NCBI GenBank assembly: GCA_029204225.1 | Contig: CM055095.1 | Coordinates: forward strand, 72,275,490 to 72,339,489 | DNA: 64,000 nt | Source of the DNA: Diphasiastrum complanatum | Taxonomy: Eukaryota > Streptophyta > Lycopodiopsida > Lycopodiales > Lycopodiaceae | Direction: 5' to 3' | In this document: positions 53,480-64,000 of the stretch, in pieces | How positions within the stretch are numbered: the stretch's first letter is position 1 | How the letters are laid out: each line of letters opens with the position of its first letter | The notes under the pieces: model-generated | The model's database searches: none | Told to the model about the DNA's origin: nothing | Seen by the model: the letters and a program-made list of their open reading frames with translations, nothing else | Made by a program: the position numbers and the translations under genes

Positions 53480-55570
53480 TCAATGATGAATAGTAGGATT
53501 CTGCATAGCTTGGCTCAACTTATGAACACTAAAGCTTACATCAGACCTAGCTATGGTGAGCCAAATTAAGGAGCCTATAAGACTCCTAAAAAGAGTGATG
53601 TCCATGAAGGATATTTCATCACCTTTGTTAGGGTCTTTTACAATATGCTCCATACGAGTATCAATACTCTTACAATCTAGCATATTGAACTTTTTTAACA
53701 TTGAAAGAGCATACTTGGATTGACAAACAAAAGCTTTCTCATTATGGAAGTCAATCTCTAATCCTAAGATGTAATGAATTTTTACAAGGTCTTGCATCTT
53801 GAATTCTCTTCCAAGTGCAATTTTGGTTTCTTCAACTAGATTGATACTTCTTCTTGTTAGGATTATATCATCAACATAAATGAGAAGAATGACAATATTA
53901 CTATCATAAAACTTGACATACAAGGAAGGATCATAGATACTAAGATTGAATCCTAGTGAGACAAGAAAAGTGTTAAGTCGAGAATACCACGACCTTGGTG
54001 CTTGCTTTAGTCCATAGAGACTTTTGAAGAGCAAGCAAACTTTGGTCTTGTCTTAAATGAACCCAAGGGGTTGATCCATATAAATTTCTTCTTCTAGATA
54101 TCCATTTAAAAATGCATTTGAGACATCTAGTTGAAAAACTTGCCATTTGAAAAAACAAGAAATAGAAATGATGATTCTAATTGATACCATCTTTGCAACT
54201 GGAGCAAAAGTCTCCTCATAATCAAGTCCATAAACTTGAGCAAAATCCTTTGCACAAAATCTTGCCTTGTACTTGTTGATTGTGCCTCTTGATTATATTT
54301 GACTCGAAAAACCCATTTGCAACCAATAGTGTGCTTGTTAGATGGAAGATCCACAAGCTCCCATGTCTTGTTGGCAATCAATGCATCATATTCCTCCTTC
54401 ATGGCTAGAAACCATTCTTTTGAGTTGAGTGCATCATATACATCCTTTGGCTCTTCATGTGAAACAAAATATGCATAATTAGTGGAGTTGAGTTCCACTT
54501 GCTTGCCTTTATCTCCACATGTAAGCCTCTTAGGCTTGGATCTTTCTCTTTGTAATGTCCTTGGTGAAAAGATTTGAGGTGACTCCCTTTGAATTCTCGG
54601 CCCCATCTCTCCATGATAATCTTCAAGGGTGATGATAGGAGAATCCTTTTGAGAATCTTTGATCTCGGCCTCATCAAAGATGTATTTTTTATTCTCATGG
54701 AAAAGAACATCTCCACTCTCAATTGTAATTGAGGTAGAGGGAACATAAATTCTGTATGTTTTTTTGTTGGATGAGTATCCAACCATGATCCCTTTGACTG
54801 AATATGGATCATCTCTTTTCCTTGTTTCCAAGGGTACATGAACAAAGCAAGCACATCCAAAAACTCTAAGGTGATCAACCTTAGGTTTCTTCTTAAACAA
54901 GACTTCATATGGTGATCTTCCTGCGAGTGCATTGTGAGGTAATCTATTGCACAATTAATTGCTTCTTCCCAATATTCAATAGGCAAAGAAGCTTCGACTC
55001 GAATTGCTTTAGCACATTCACATAGAGATTGATTTTCTCTTTCAGCAACTCCATTTTGAGATGGAGAATAAGCACAAGAAAACTCTCTCTTAATCCTTTC
55101 AACCTCACAATAATCATAGAACTTGTTGGAAATGTATTCACCTCCTCCATCACATCTCAAAGCTTTAACTTTGAAAGAAAATTGTTTCTCAACATGAGCT
55201 TTGAAAACAAGGAAGTGTTCAAACACCATAGCTTTTGAAGAAAGAAGGTACAACCAAGTATATATTGTAAAATCATCAATGAAGGTAACAAAACAAGTTG
55301 CACCACCATTACTTTTTGAGGGAAAAAAATGAACATCCGAGTGAATTAATTCCAAAGGATGAGAAGTCTTAATGGAAGACTTTTGATATGGCTTTCTATG
55401 TGATTTTGCAATAGCACAAGCCTCACATGGCTTGATATCTTTGGAAAGTGATCTTGGTAGGCCAATACCCTTATCATTTTCATAGAAAGCATAGATTTAT
55501 AGTTAGGATGCCCCAACCTTTTATGCCATAACTCCTCCTTAGACATAAGAGCAATTTTTCTCATAAGAAT
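53480..55570 (-). pseudogene. copia pol: integrase and reverse transcriptase, 3' truncated
   Basis: Pre-integrase LWHKRLGHPNYKSM and (in another frame) KPCEACAIAKSHRKPYQ complete the HHCC zinc site. The integrase core has LIHSDV, LRCDGGGEYI and NGVAERENQSL (D, D, E). RT has IGCKWVFRVKYN, SLYGLKQAPRSWYSRLN and LIYVDDIIL (catalytic DD). It ends LSQAMQNPTIHH with TGA where W is expected, and RNase H and the 3' LTR are missing. At least four frameshifts. Confidence 0.85.
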
Positions 55571-56885
55571 TTAACTTGAAGATGCCACCATATCTAGATC
55601 CATTAGCTAGGATCTCATTACCTTTCTTAATAAAGCAAGTATTGGAATTGAATTTTACATCACAACCACAATCAAGCAACTTTCCAACACTTATCAAGTT
55701 CTTTGTAAGCTTAGGAACAAAAAGAACATTGGAAAGTGATAGAACTTTAGAAGAAGCAAGTTTTAATAGAATGTTGCCAATTCCTTCAATAGAGCATTCA
55801 TGATCATTTGTTGTATAAATAGATTTTTTAAGACCTTTATAAGGTACAATAGAGTCAAAAGACTCCTTTGAACAACACATATGTGATGAGGTACCACTAT
55901 CGATGTACCATGCTCCATCCTTCTTGAAGGGTGTTGAAGAAAAGCTTGACACCATGAGGGATCCTTCTCCGTCACTTGCAATAAAGTCTTCTTCTTTCTC
56001 ATTAGAGAGATTTGCTTGTTTGAGTTGATTTTTTTTTTTGAGGCAATTAGAGGCATAGTGCCCCTTCTTGCCACAAAAGAAACACTTGACTTTCTTCTTC
56101 TTGGTCTTGAAAGTAGAAGGATGAGTTGAGTCATCCTCTTTACCATCTTTGTCTTTGTCCTTGGCTTTGTCTTTGTTGAAAGCTTGAGAAAAATGGTTCT
56201 TGCTCCTCCCTTCACTCGCAATATGCTCAAGTTTGTTCATCCTTGAAAGTTTGTAACTTTGCCTTGCTTCTTCAGAGATAAGAATCCCTTGAAGAGTCTC
56301 CAAATTGGACAACTCCTCCTTTATGGCAAAGGATTGAACAAGATTATCATAGTCTTCTTTTAAGCCATTAAGAATGACTTGTACTAGCTCATCTTGATTG
56401 ATTGTGACACCAACACAAGCAAGCTCCCTATGAAGATCTTTTACTCTTAGAACATAATTTGATGCACTCTCCTCACTTCTTTGAAAACTTTGAAAAATCT
56501 GATTTCTAAGAGTGAGTATTCTAGAAGTGTTCTTAGCTTCATAGATTGACTTAAGTGCATCCCAAGCTTCTTTAGCAGTGGTGCAAGATCCTATTTCTCT
56601 TAGAATCTCATTAGAGACATTCATTTTAATGAAGTGTAGAGCCATTCTAGCTCTCTTCCTAGTATACTTTGGTATTTCAAGTTGTGCTTGAGGCTCCTCC
56701 TCAATACCAAGTACTATGTCCATAACATCCTGGAGTATAAGAATAGACTCCATCCTTACCTTCCATATTGAATAATTGGAGGTACTTAGTCTTTCACTTG
56801 CTTCTAGGAGATATCCTCCCACAGATGCCATAATTGTGAAGACTATTCTTGTTATTGGACAATTATATGTTTGAGCTTGTTCCAA
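55539..56885 (-). CDS. copia gag-protease, intact frame
   Basis: A 448-codon frame; translation probably starts at MASVGGYLLEASERL (about residue 19). It includes a UBN2-type gag (STSNYSIWKVRMESIL, CTTAKEAWDALKSIYE), a basic spacer, a zinc knuckle CFFCGKKGHYASNC (CCHC) and a retropepsin active site WYIDSGTSSHM. It continues to VLFVPKLTKNLISVGKLLDC. The longest undamaged copia frame in the window; pol downstream is frameshifted, so it is an element relic rather than a host gene. Confidence 0.85.
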   Translation of the reverse strand: MEQAQTYNCPITRIVFTIMASVGGYLLEASERLSTSNYSIWKVRMESILILQDVMDIVLGIEEEPQAQLEIPKYTRKRARMALHFIKMNVSNEILREIGSCTTAKEAWDALKSIYEAKNTSRILTLRNQIFQSFQRSEESASNYVLRVKDLHRELACVGVTINQDELVQVILNGLKEDYDNLVQSFAIKEELSNLETLQGILISEEARQSYKLSRMNKLEHIASEGRSKNHFSQAFNKDKAKDKDKDGKEDDSTHPSTFKTKKKKVKCFFCGKKGHYASNCLKKKNQLKQANLSNEKEEDFIASDGEGSLMVSSFSSTPFKKDGAWYIDSGTSSHMCCSKESFDSIVPYKGLKKSIYTTNDHECSIEGIGNILLKLASSKVLSLSNVLFVPKLTKNLISVGKLLDCGCDVKFNSNTCFIKKGNEILANGSRYGGIFKLNSYEKNCSYV

Positions 56886-57607
56886 ACAGACTTGATGTTG
56901 CTACTCTCTTTCACTACAGGAATTTTCAAGGGTGTGCTATCAATCCTATGTGAAAAACTTGCAACTGTATTTGAGATAGATGTCAAATATTTCACAAAAC
57001 AAGATAATCTAGATCAGTCTCTCAAAATGGATTGAGAAATATAGACAAGTTTTGATTCTACTTTTGGCACGTGTTAGATGCTACAAAAGAAAACACTAAT
57101 GATTCAAAGAAGGCTCAAAAGTGTTCAATAACTTCAAACTTTGTCTTGATCTTTAGTTTCTTGTGTTGAATCTCAAAACAATGGATTGTGAATCAAGCTA
57201 AATTGGATCAAATCAAAAAGTGGTCACTTGGATTTTGGACTTCTCCCTACCCTCTTTAAGAGCTTATAACTCTTGATAGACACATCAGATTGATTTGAGA
57301 TCAATTGCAATGGAAAGTACACTTTATAAGCTTTCCATCAAGCTATAAGATCAATATCTTTGGACCGGTTATGAAAGAAATAAAGAGGTTTGAAAATCTC
57401 TGATTTTCACACGTGCGGAATTCCAGAATTCCGTACAATGTCAATTCTGATCTGAAAATCTAGTTTCAATCCTCTTTGATCCAAACACTTTTCAAGAAAA
57501 GGTAAAGAAAAGTGATAAACAGCTTTTTTGCTTGAATTGGGCTCACAAATTCTTGCACAAACAGCGATAATAGCATGCAAAGCTTAATTTGGCTCTAATA
57601 CCATGAT
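56886..57607 (-). mobile_element. copia leader and primer binding site
   Basis: The minus-strand primer site TGGTATTAGAGCC (57592-57604 region) follows the LTR end ATTTTATCA. The leader is about 700 bp and AT-rich, with no other frame. A CACTACAGGAATTTT motif at 56915 resembles a CACTA terminus but is isolated. Confidence 0.6.
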
Positions 57608-58368
57608 AAAATTCCAGCAAGCTCACACGTGTGGGGAATGATCCTCAAGTGTGAATGATCTTGTTAAGCTTTGTGTTTAGCACATAAATTGATTCTAGAT
57701 TGAATGCCAAGATCTAGTACAAGATTTTATGGCTAAATCACAATCTAGCATGCTAAGAATCAAAGAATGATTGCTTTGATAAACAAGAGAGAAGAATTAC
57801 AACAATTTCATGCATTAGCATAAGCCTCTACTCGAGTTAGAGAGAGAAAGAGAGAGCAAAATTCAAGCAAACAATAGTGTAGATCCAAATTGACATGGAA
57901 TAGCTTCAAAGCTTAGTTCTTCATAAAAAAATATGAGAGAGTCTACACATATTTATGGAGTTTGGAGTAGCTCGAGGTAGAACCATCTCCATCCAACTTT
58001 CATCCACATCTAAAAGTGAAACTTAGAGAATTAGTGACATTTGTCACTTTACGTGCATGTATTTTGCCTACTTTTACCAAGTGTCAAATTTTCAACTAGA
58101 ATTGTACAAATATCATGCATGTGTCCAATTCACTTTGTGCATGCCTTGCATGTCACTATGGATCACTTACAACCATTGCATGTGATATATCACGAGTTTC
58201 TACAAGCCTATTATTGACATTTCTATGCCTACATTCTATATGCAAGTTGTATATTACCAACTAGACTTGAAGAACCCATGTAGCTCGAGTTTCTTCTAGA
58301 CATATACACATAGAATAAACTTTGTCAAAAGCCTAAAGTCAAGATAGATGATTTTTCATTTTTCAACA
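57608..58368 (-). mobile_element. copia 5' LTR
   Basis: On the minus strand it starts TGTTGAAAAATGAAAAATC (58368) and ends ATTTTATCA beside the primer site. TATA-like CATAAATAT is near 57950-57960. About 760 bp. The matching 3' LTR is lost with the truncated 3' half. Confidence 0.6.
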
Positions 58369-58639
58369 CTTAAGCTGTTTAGGAATGTGCAAGAATTTTT
58401 GTCAGTTCTTGCTCATAGATAAAAGAGCAATTAGAAAGAGCAATGGTTGATGGCCAGGATCTTGTAGCCCAATTTACGACTACCACAAAGTCTTGCACAC
58501 AAAGTTTTCTTTGTCGTATCATATGAGGAACATTAACTGTACAAAAACTCAACATACTCCATATTTGCATAAAGAACATCTAGACATTTGGCAAAGAGAG
58601 ATAATATCATATCTAATCTTCTCCAAAAAATGAACAAGT

Positions 58640-59233
58640 AATAAATATAAATTGCCACAGCAATGTTATATTGATGCAACCTATACGTCGCCCAGTGACG
58701 TTAAATAACCATCGCTAAAACTTTCCAAAAAACATCTCTCGGGTTTTATAGTCAACAAACTTATAATAGCGTCGACGGGTGACGTTTAATTGTGCAGACG
58801 ATAAATCGTCGCTCACTCGTTTCGTCGCAAATGCGACGATAAATAACCGTTTCTAAAATGTCACTTCATCAAAAACATCTCTCGGGTTTTACAGTCTACA
58901 AAGTTATAACAACAGCGTTGTTTGGGCGACGTTTAATCTTGCAAACGGTTAATCATCACTTACTTGAAATGTCGCTCACTTGTTTCGTCACAATGCGACG
59001 ATCAATAACTATGACTTTGCAAAAATTGATCTCTCGAGTTGTTTTTCTGAACACATCGTCACATGGCAACGTTAAAACCCAAATGTCGCTTAAAAAAATA
59101 TCGCAAAACGACGTTTACGTAAAGTCGCTCAAAGTGACATTATTTTGCAACGATTGAAAAAAAAAAGTTTGTCGCGATTACAATCACTGTGCGACGTTTA
59201 ATTTTTTAGAAACTACGTAATCACTGTAGTGCT
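58640..59233 (-). mobile_element. CACTA-like terminal region with tandem repeats
   Basis: Read on the minus strand the right edge starts CACTACAGTGATTACGTAG, the terminal signature of CACTA (En/Spm) transposons. Inside, GCGACGTTTAA/TTAAACGTCGC and TCGTCGC motifs recur in both orientations. A unit of about 142 bp carrying AACATCTCTCGGGTTTTA repeats (58730, 58872, a degenerate third near 59018). No transposase frame. The opposite terminus was not found, so it may be a non-autonomous or broken copy. Confidence 0.5.
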
Positions 59234-59350
59234 AGCGATTTCAAATTGGTCACTATAAGATTGAACGTGACTTCTGTCACTATAAGATTGAACGTGACTT
59301 CTTTCATTATGTTTTGTTCAATATTGATAGGCGTAGTCATGCATTAGGAA
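59234..59350 (+). repeat. LTR fragment with a 30-bp tandem duplication
   Basis: TCACTATAAGATTGAACGTG occurs twice in tandem (59249-59310), followed by TTTTGTTCAATATTGATAGG and CGTAGTCATGC, matching the LTR segment at 1110-1175. Confidence 0.5.
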
Positions 59351-60445
59351 AGAAGGCTCTATTCCGCTGCACTCGATAAGTCGCCACAGTCTTTGACTTG
59401 TCGTTATTGCATATACCTCTTTTCAACAGTGGAGGCTCCCTAGCAGCTTGCCTATGCACAACTGAGTTGTCACTTAAAAAAAAGAATAAGTCTCCTAGAC
59501 AATAGTCAATTTCGGAACTAAACGTAGAGGCAACATGGTAAAACATGCTCAAGCAACCTCTTCATAAAGCCTACTCCACAATTGTAGATCCATCAAGGTT
59601 GTCAATTTTTGGCTTGAATGTCTGCATTTGTGAAAAAACTTGTAAATGAATTTTTTTTATCCAAAACTCTACTTGCATTGACATTGGCTCGTGTGGATAA
59701 TGGACGTGGATATTGCATATCGATAATTTATCCACACATTATTGCAATCTAGGCACTACAATATACATGTGGATTATTCACACACAACAAAAAAAGGCCT
59801 CAGCTTCTCACAACGCCACATAAAGAACCAAAATTTTGCAAGGATTTTTTATGCATGGGGATAATCCATGCAATGAATGCAAGAAACATCCAGAATTGAT
59901 TTCCCACCAAGGTGTTGCCAGAGTTTTCTAAACACTTTCTGCATGGAACATCCACACATGGATTATTCATGCAAATAACATTTGCAACGCCATTGATGGT
60001 GATTTCCAATAGACTTGTCAGATTGTGTAGAAAAATGGGAGTTTTTGGGTGGATAATCTAGACAAGCAAAACAATAAACAGATGACTATGTGTCACATGT
60101 TGCATGGATCAATGTTGCGGATAAACGCAAAGTTTTGTAGTTGAGTAGAGAGCATATAGCTCAAGAGGAAGAGGGACTTGAGAGCTTTTACAAATTTCGC
60201 TTAGATCTAGAAAATGATCTTTGCATTTTCAATTTGGGTTTAATGTGAAACCATCAACCTCAAATGTTAGTAGTTGTAGATCCAATCCAAGTTACTTACT
60301 AGTCGAGGATGTCCCTAGCTTGATTTATGAGATTGTATGGTCTCCTTTGCTTCATGCACAATAATTACTCAAATATTGATGATTTTTGCAAAATAAGTCA
60401 ACTACCTTCAATAAAGGTTTTTATAATGACACACAAGCCTTTATT
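59351..60445. other. AT-rich sequence with GGATTATTCATGC repeats
   Basis: 59690-60080 holds several copies of ATCCACACATGGATTATTC-like and GGATAATCCATGCA motifs in both orientations, giving many small hairpins; no gene recognised. Confidence 0.35.
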
Positions 60446-60469
60446 ATTATAGCTTGTAGGGATGGGCTC

Positions 60470-60630
60470 TCATTATCACCGTAGAGGCACCTACAGAGTG
60501 CCTCTGTTGCATAGGCCCCACACCATCCAAGGGGAGAGATATATTCTTTCTCCCTTAGCTCCATCCCATCACCCTTGGATGGAGTGGGGCCAGCACTGCA
60601 GGTGCCCCTGGAGTGCACTCCTTAAGCATT
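60470..60630. mobile_element. fold-back (inverted-repeat) element
   Basis: The left arm (GAGGCACCTACAG ... GGCCCCACACCATCCAAGG) pairs with the right arm (CCTTGGATGGAGTGGGGCC ... CTGCAGGTGCCCCT). The loop is about 40 nt containing GAGAGATATATTCTTTCTC. Size and structure fit a small MITE or fold-back element; no clear target duplication. Confidence 0.5.
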
Positions 60631-60639
60631 CTCGCTTGT

Positions 60640-61400
60640 AGGCTATGGAAAGAAATTAATGCATGTAGAATAGCTTCCTTCCACATTTTTCCCATTGCTT
60701 AGAAGTCATTCTCCTTGCAAAAAGGAAGTCTTGAGGATTTGGGTTTTTGCCATTCTTGGGCAGAATAAGCCAAGCATGACCATAACATTGCAATGTGAGT
60801 GTCCCATGTTGCTTTAAAGGCTGTCTCATGCAACAATCTTAGGACCATTGCATATACTGAATGAATGCCCTTAAAATTAGAAACCAAAGGAGGAGCTAAG
60901 GGTCTTCTTGCTTTTTTTCAGAATTGTACTTGAAGGGTCTATAATTTTTTGGGAATGTGAGCAAGTGATGGACAAAATCTGAAGAAAAACTTCATTTTTA
61001 CAGATGCCTTGAAAAGTGCACTTCATTTAGTTATAGGAGTTTTCACTCACATTCTGAATTAAAAAATCAAAGATAAATAAATATTTCATTCTAGAAGAAA
61101 TCCTTTTTTTCTGGTTTTTTTCTTAACTAGTATAACTCTATTTTGGAAAATGGGAAAATAAGTAATTGCAACTTGCAAGGCAACACGGTTGAAGGGCCGG
61201 AGGTGGGAACGTCAAATTTCAATTATCCAGCTGTGTTGACAGAGATGGAATAGCGACCGCACAAGTGGTCTGTCGATCCTCGTGATTCCGTAACAGTTCA
61301 ACTGTGGACAGCTGTTCCTGGCTCTTCGAATAGCCCGATGGTTAATGCCATTACCCGACTGTGGCAACCCGTTGGACAGGACTTAGAGGAAGCTAAATTC
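60640..61400. other. PYL upstream region, nothing recognised
   Basis: AT-rich to about 61170, then more balanced in composition, consistent with entry into the promoter of the PYL gene. No element ends were seen. Confidence 0.4.
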
Positions 61401-61421
61401 CCACAATCACTCGGATGTCTC

Positions 61422-61430
61422 ACACGTGTC
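61422..61430. promoter_or_regulatory. ABRE/G-box ACACGTGTC
   Basis: An ABA-response element of the (C/T)ACGTG(G/T)C type, with the palindromic core ACACGTGT. It lies about 920 bp upstream of the PYL start codon and 42 bp before a second ACGTGGC. Confidence 0.5.
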
Positions 61431-61471
61431 ATGTTACCACCTGGACATTTTTCGATCGTTCATCGAGTGGG

Positions 61472-61479
61472 GACGTGGC
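61472..61479 (+). promoter_or_regulatory. ABRE core GACGTGGC
   Basis: A second ABRE-type core. Paired ABREs are the usual arrangement for ABA responsiveness. A pyrimidine-rich stretch (TTCTTCTCC repeats, 61546-61590) follows about 70 bp downstream, where a plant 5' leader would be expected. Confidence 0.5.
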
Positions 61480-61599
61480 AGAATCTGAACGCTGGAGAAA
61501 GATCCCACGGTTGCTGGGCATTGAATCCGTATTGTGCCATCGTCGATTCTTTTCTTCTCCTTTATCTTCTTCTTCTCCTTTCTTCTTCTTTTGGTGAGG

Positions 61600-62340
61600 G
61601 CAGAGAAGAATGGTTGGATTAGAGAAGAAAAAATGGGTTTGATTCTACGATCCACATGCAGATGTTCGTATTTTCATTGTAATCTGGATTTTGGGCTTAG
61701 ATCCTATCACAACAGTACTCGCAAGATCGTATTCCGTTCTTAATCTTTGCTGGATATTGATTCTTGTTTGCTGGTGAGCTTGGCGATGCGCATTCGTCCT
61801 TATAAATTTCTTTTTGGCTTAATGGACAGAAAAAAGATGGTTACCGAGAGCTTAATCTTTGGCTATAAGGTTGCTCAGCATAAGGTCTATGTTGTCAGAT
61901 AAAATACTAGTATCTTGTGCGGAGATTTGACTTCTTGAAGACCCCGGATCTTTAAGGTTGGATTCGTGAAAAGAGTCGTCTGTCTGTTTCTTTCTGTTAT
62001 GAAGTTGAATTGAATACGCAAGGTGGAAGTCTGACATATTGCATACTTTAAATTGTTCGGCATTTGTTGTTAGCTTGTTATGAGTTCAATCATCAATGCG
62101 ATATATAGGTTCTGTTCGAGGAATCAGGATGCGAGCATGTGAAGTCTGATGTTAACCCGAGGATTGTTTGTCCTATTTTGTTGCATGTAACCCTTCTTCA
62201 GAACGTGCGCGTGTCGGGTCACAAAGGAGGAACAACGTAGTGCAAGTGCTTTCAGCTGTTTCCCGTAGCTTCGCAATCCTTCGGAGAATTGTTGCAGTAA
62301 TATTTGTGTTGTCTTGCGCTTAAATAGTCCAGACAGAATA
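61600..62340 (+). other. PYL 5' leader region, possible 5' UTR intron
   Basis: Between the pyrimidine-rich stretch and the ATG there are a donor-like CTG|GTGAGC at 61774 and an acceptor-like CCTTCTTCAG at 62201, which could bound a 5' UTR intron of about 430 bp. This rests on splice-site appearance only. Confidence 0.25.
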
Positions 62341-62351
62341 GCCTCAGAAGG

Positions 62352-62900
62352 ATGATGCACTGTCTTACTCAAGAAGAGAGTGACAAAGTCCAGGATGCAG
62401 TTTGGCAGTACCACAACCATCAGGTATCCTCTCACCAGTGCTGTTCTATCATTGTACAGCGCATCCGCGCGCCTGTGGAAGTGGTGTGGTCAATGGTCCG
62501 GAGGTTTGATTCTCCTCAGTCTTACAAACACTTCATACGTAGTTGTTCTGTAAAAGGTGATGGTAGAGTTGGAAGTACTAGGGAGGTAACAGTAGTAACT
62601 GGGCTTCCAGCTACTTGCAGCACTGAAAGATTAGAAATCTTGGACGATGAAGAACATGTCTTAAGCTTCAGTATATTAGGCGGCGAACATCGTCTTCGAA
62701 ATTATCGCTCTGTTACTACGTTACACGAGGCTGTGATTGATGGCGCTGTCGGGACCGTTGTGGTGGAGTCGTATGTTGTTGATGTTCCTGAGGGTAACTC
62801 CAAGGATGATACATGTGTTTTCACGGACACTCTTGTACGATGCAATCTGCAATCACTGGCGCGTGAATCGGAAAAATTAGCTCTACACAGGAAGAAGTAA
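62352..62900 (+). CDS. PYL: PYR/PYL/RCAR abscisic-acid receptor
   Basis: A 182-codon intronless frame, the usual size and structure for this family. START/Bet v1-fold cytosolic and nuclear receptor that binds ABA and then inhibits clade A PP2C phosphatases, releasing SnRK2 kinases. Visible landmarks: [20 protein letters not shown] (42-61) with the ABA-carboxylate lysine K59; the gate loop reading TGLPA (83-87); [11 protein letters not shown] with E92; the latch GGEHRL (110-115) with R114; NYRSVTT with Y118; [13 protein letters not shown] with E139; and the C-terminal helix from [20 protein letters not shown] with N165. The gate's first residue is Thr instead of the usual Ser. ATG at 62352 was chosen, though the next codon is also ATG; either is possible. 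No frame damage. Subfamily not assigned. Confidence 0.95.
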   Translation: MMHCLTQEESDKVQDAVWQYHNHQVSSHQCCSIIVQRIRAPVEVVWSMVRRFDSPQSYKHFIRSCSVKGDGRVGSTREVTVVTGLPATCSTERLEILDDEEHVLSFSILGGEHRLRNYRSVTTLHEAVIDGAVGTVVVESYVVDVPEGNSKDDTCVFTDTLVRCNLQSLARESEKLALHRKK

Positions 62901-64000
62901 TCATTAAGAGTCCGAAGAGTTTCATAGATCTTAAGCTTCTCTCTGTTTCTGTCGATATTATACTATCTCTGGAAGTATTTTCCTTACTTCCGCAACGTTA
63001 ATTTTGCATTTTCAGCACCGTTTTACAAAGGCTTTACTAAAAAAATTAACGCCGATAATTTGAGATTAAGCTTGGAGGTGAAGTGCCCCTTGTCTATTTT
63101 GTAAACTAGTGAACCATCGTTATCAAGCATTTGTAAATTTCAAGCATTTGTAAATTGCAAGCATTTTCAGGAAAGTGTGTTTTGCGACGTTTTGATGGAG
63201 TATAGCCATCTTATTTACAAGATTCATTTCATGCAAGAAGTACCAAGTACTCACTGAATTGAACAGTAGAGCATGCTTTGTCTCGTGTCATGAACCTGAA
63301 GTAGAAATGGAGATATAGATCAGGTCTTTATGCTCAAATGCCTACCTTGTTCTTAAAATTTTAAAGCCTGCTTTGGTGATAGTATTTCAATCTACGGAAT
63401 GCAATTTTTGGCCTAATACTGAAATGAAACAGATCTCATTGCTTTACTCTTCACTCTTTTCGCGTTGAGCCTATTGCCCAAAAAATTAGCATAACGTGGA
63501 AAAGTTCACATAATTGGATATTCTTACATTATTCTTACATTAAATAATTGGAACGATGTCCTTTATCACTAGCTTTTTATATGCATATCAGCCATCGCTG
63601 TTCTAATCATCATCAGTTGGTGCCATTTCTCAAGACGTTTTACCATTAAGGAATTTTGGTTCTCACCTTGACCTTTTAATAAAGCTACCTATTAAGATCG
63701 TTTAAGATTTCCGAGCCAGTTCATTGTTTCCAGTTACATGTACATCTTAATTTTGTGTCCAAATATATAAAAAGGAATAACTCAGAAACTGCCTTTCACT
63801 CGTATTGTTTGCAGGATAATTGCTGGTTGTGCATGCGTTTGTGCATTAATTATCTTCTCAGTGCATTCTAAGAGGGAACGTATTTTTCCATTTATTAGGA
63901 CATTGTATGACTTCCGCCGATGTTCTTAGTTCATACAGGAGGAGATAAATCTACAGTTCTTTTAAAACTCTCAGGAGTTCATTTTTTATATGTTTTCATA
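62901..64000. other. PYL 3' flank
   Basis: AT-rich; no canonical AATAAA close to the stop (the nearest is around 63680, too far to be convincing). TATATAAAAAGG at about 63762-63773 could be the TATA box of a gene beyond the window. A short direct repeat CAAGCATTTGTAAATT occurs around 63126-63165. Confidence 0.4.

Noticed and set aside
56915-56930. CACTACAGGAATTTT as a CACTA transposon end
   Set aside because: It lies inside the copia leader without sub-terminal repeats or a partner terminus.
1-64000. tRNA or rRNA genes
   Set aside because: No tRNA cloverleaf with A and B boxes or rRNA segment was recognised; the TGGTATCAGAGC matches are retrotransposon primer sites.

Overview
The window looks like nuclear DNA of a land plant with a large, transposon-rich genome. 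Two host genes support this: a spliced, plastid-targeted gene for NDH-complex subunit U, and an intronless PYR/PYL/RCAR abscisic-acid receptor. Most of the rest is LTR retrotransposon DNA of both the Ty3/gypsy and Ty1/copia types. Ndh genes are absent from Pinaceae, and the longest intron here is about 18.5 kb. By inference this fits a fern, a lycophyte or a non-Pinaceae gymnosperm better than a moss or a compact angiosperm, but the sequence does not settle the lineage.

Layout. 1-2.5 kb: the 3' end of a copia element, its LTR and a gypsy gag/protease fragment. 3.4-27.2 kb: one host gene, ndhU (+ strand). I assembled it from five exons (3736-4174, 4493-4557, 23036-23128, 23427-23570, 27091-27186) that join in frame to 278 codons. 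A perfect 16-bp palindrome containing a G-box lies about 320 bp upstream of its ATG. Intron 2 (4558-23035) holds a tandem pair of chromovirus LTRs (5.9-7.55 kb), a minus-strand gypsy integrase and LTR (7.55-8.95 kb), and two copies of one chromovirus family nested in each other (8953-21593). The inner copy (11676-18065) has a perfect 5-bp target duplication, TAAAG. Intron 4 carries a deleted copia element on the minus strand.

27.2-53 kb is a mosaic of decayed elements: a gypsy gag and leader (29-31.6 kb), two degenerate copia pol pieces (33.4-35.1 kb), a minus-strand gypsy pol with an intact integrase frame (35.3-38.4 kb), and a minus-strand copia with a short LTR (40.2-42.4 kb) sitting inside another copia. 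It continues with an RNase H remnant (43.6-44.0 kb) followed by an unrecognised coiled-coil ORF (44.35-45.38 kb), then mostly unassigned AT-rich sequence with small copia and LTR pieces. 53.07-53.48 kb contains a fragment that I read as a possible Penelope-like reverse transcriptase, followed by a larger minus-strand copia element (53.5-58.4 kb) with its 5' LTR.

58.6-60.7 kb has a CACTA-like repeat and a fold-back element. 61.2-64 kb is the PYL receptor gene with two ABRE-type motifs upstream. The two host genes are not obviously functionally linked: one serves cyclic electron flow in the chloroplast and the other serves ABA perception. The chromovirus LTRs do, however, carry an ABRE/DRE-like inverted repeat preserved in all four copies. 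All protein calls come from reading translations and motifs; no database search was run.
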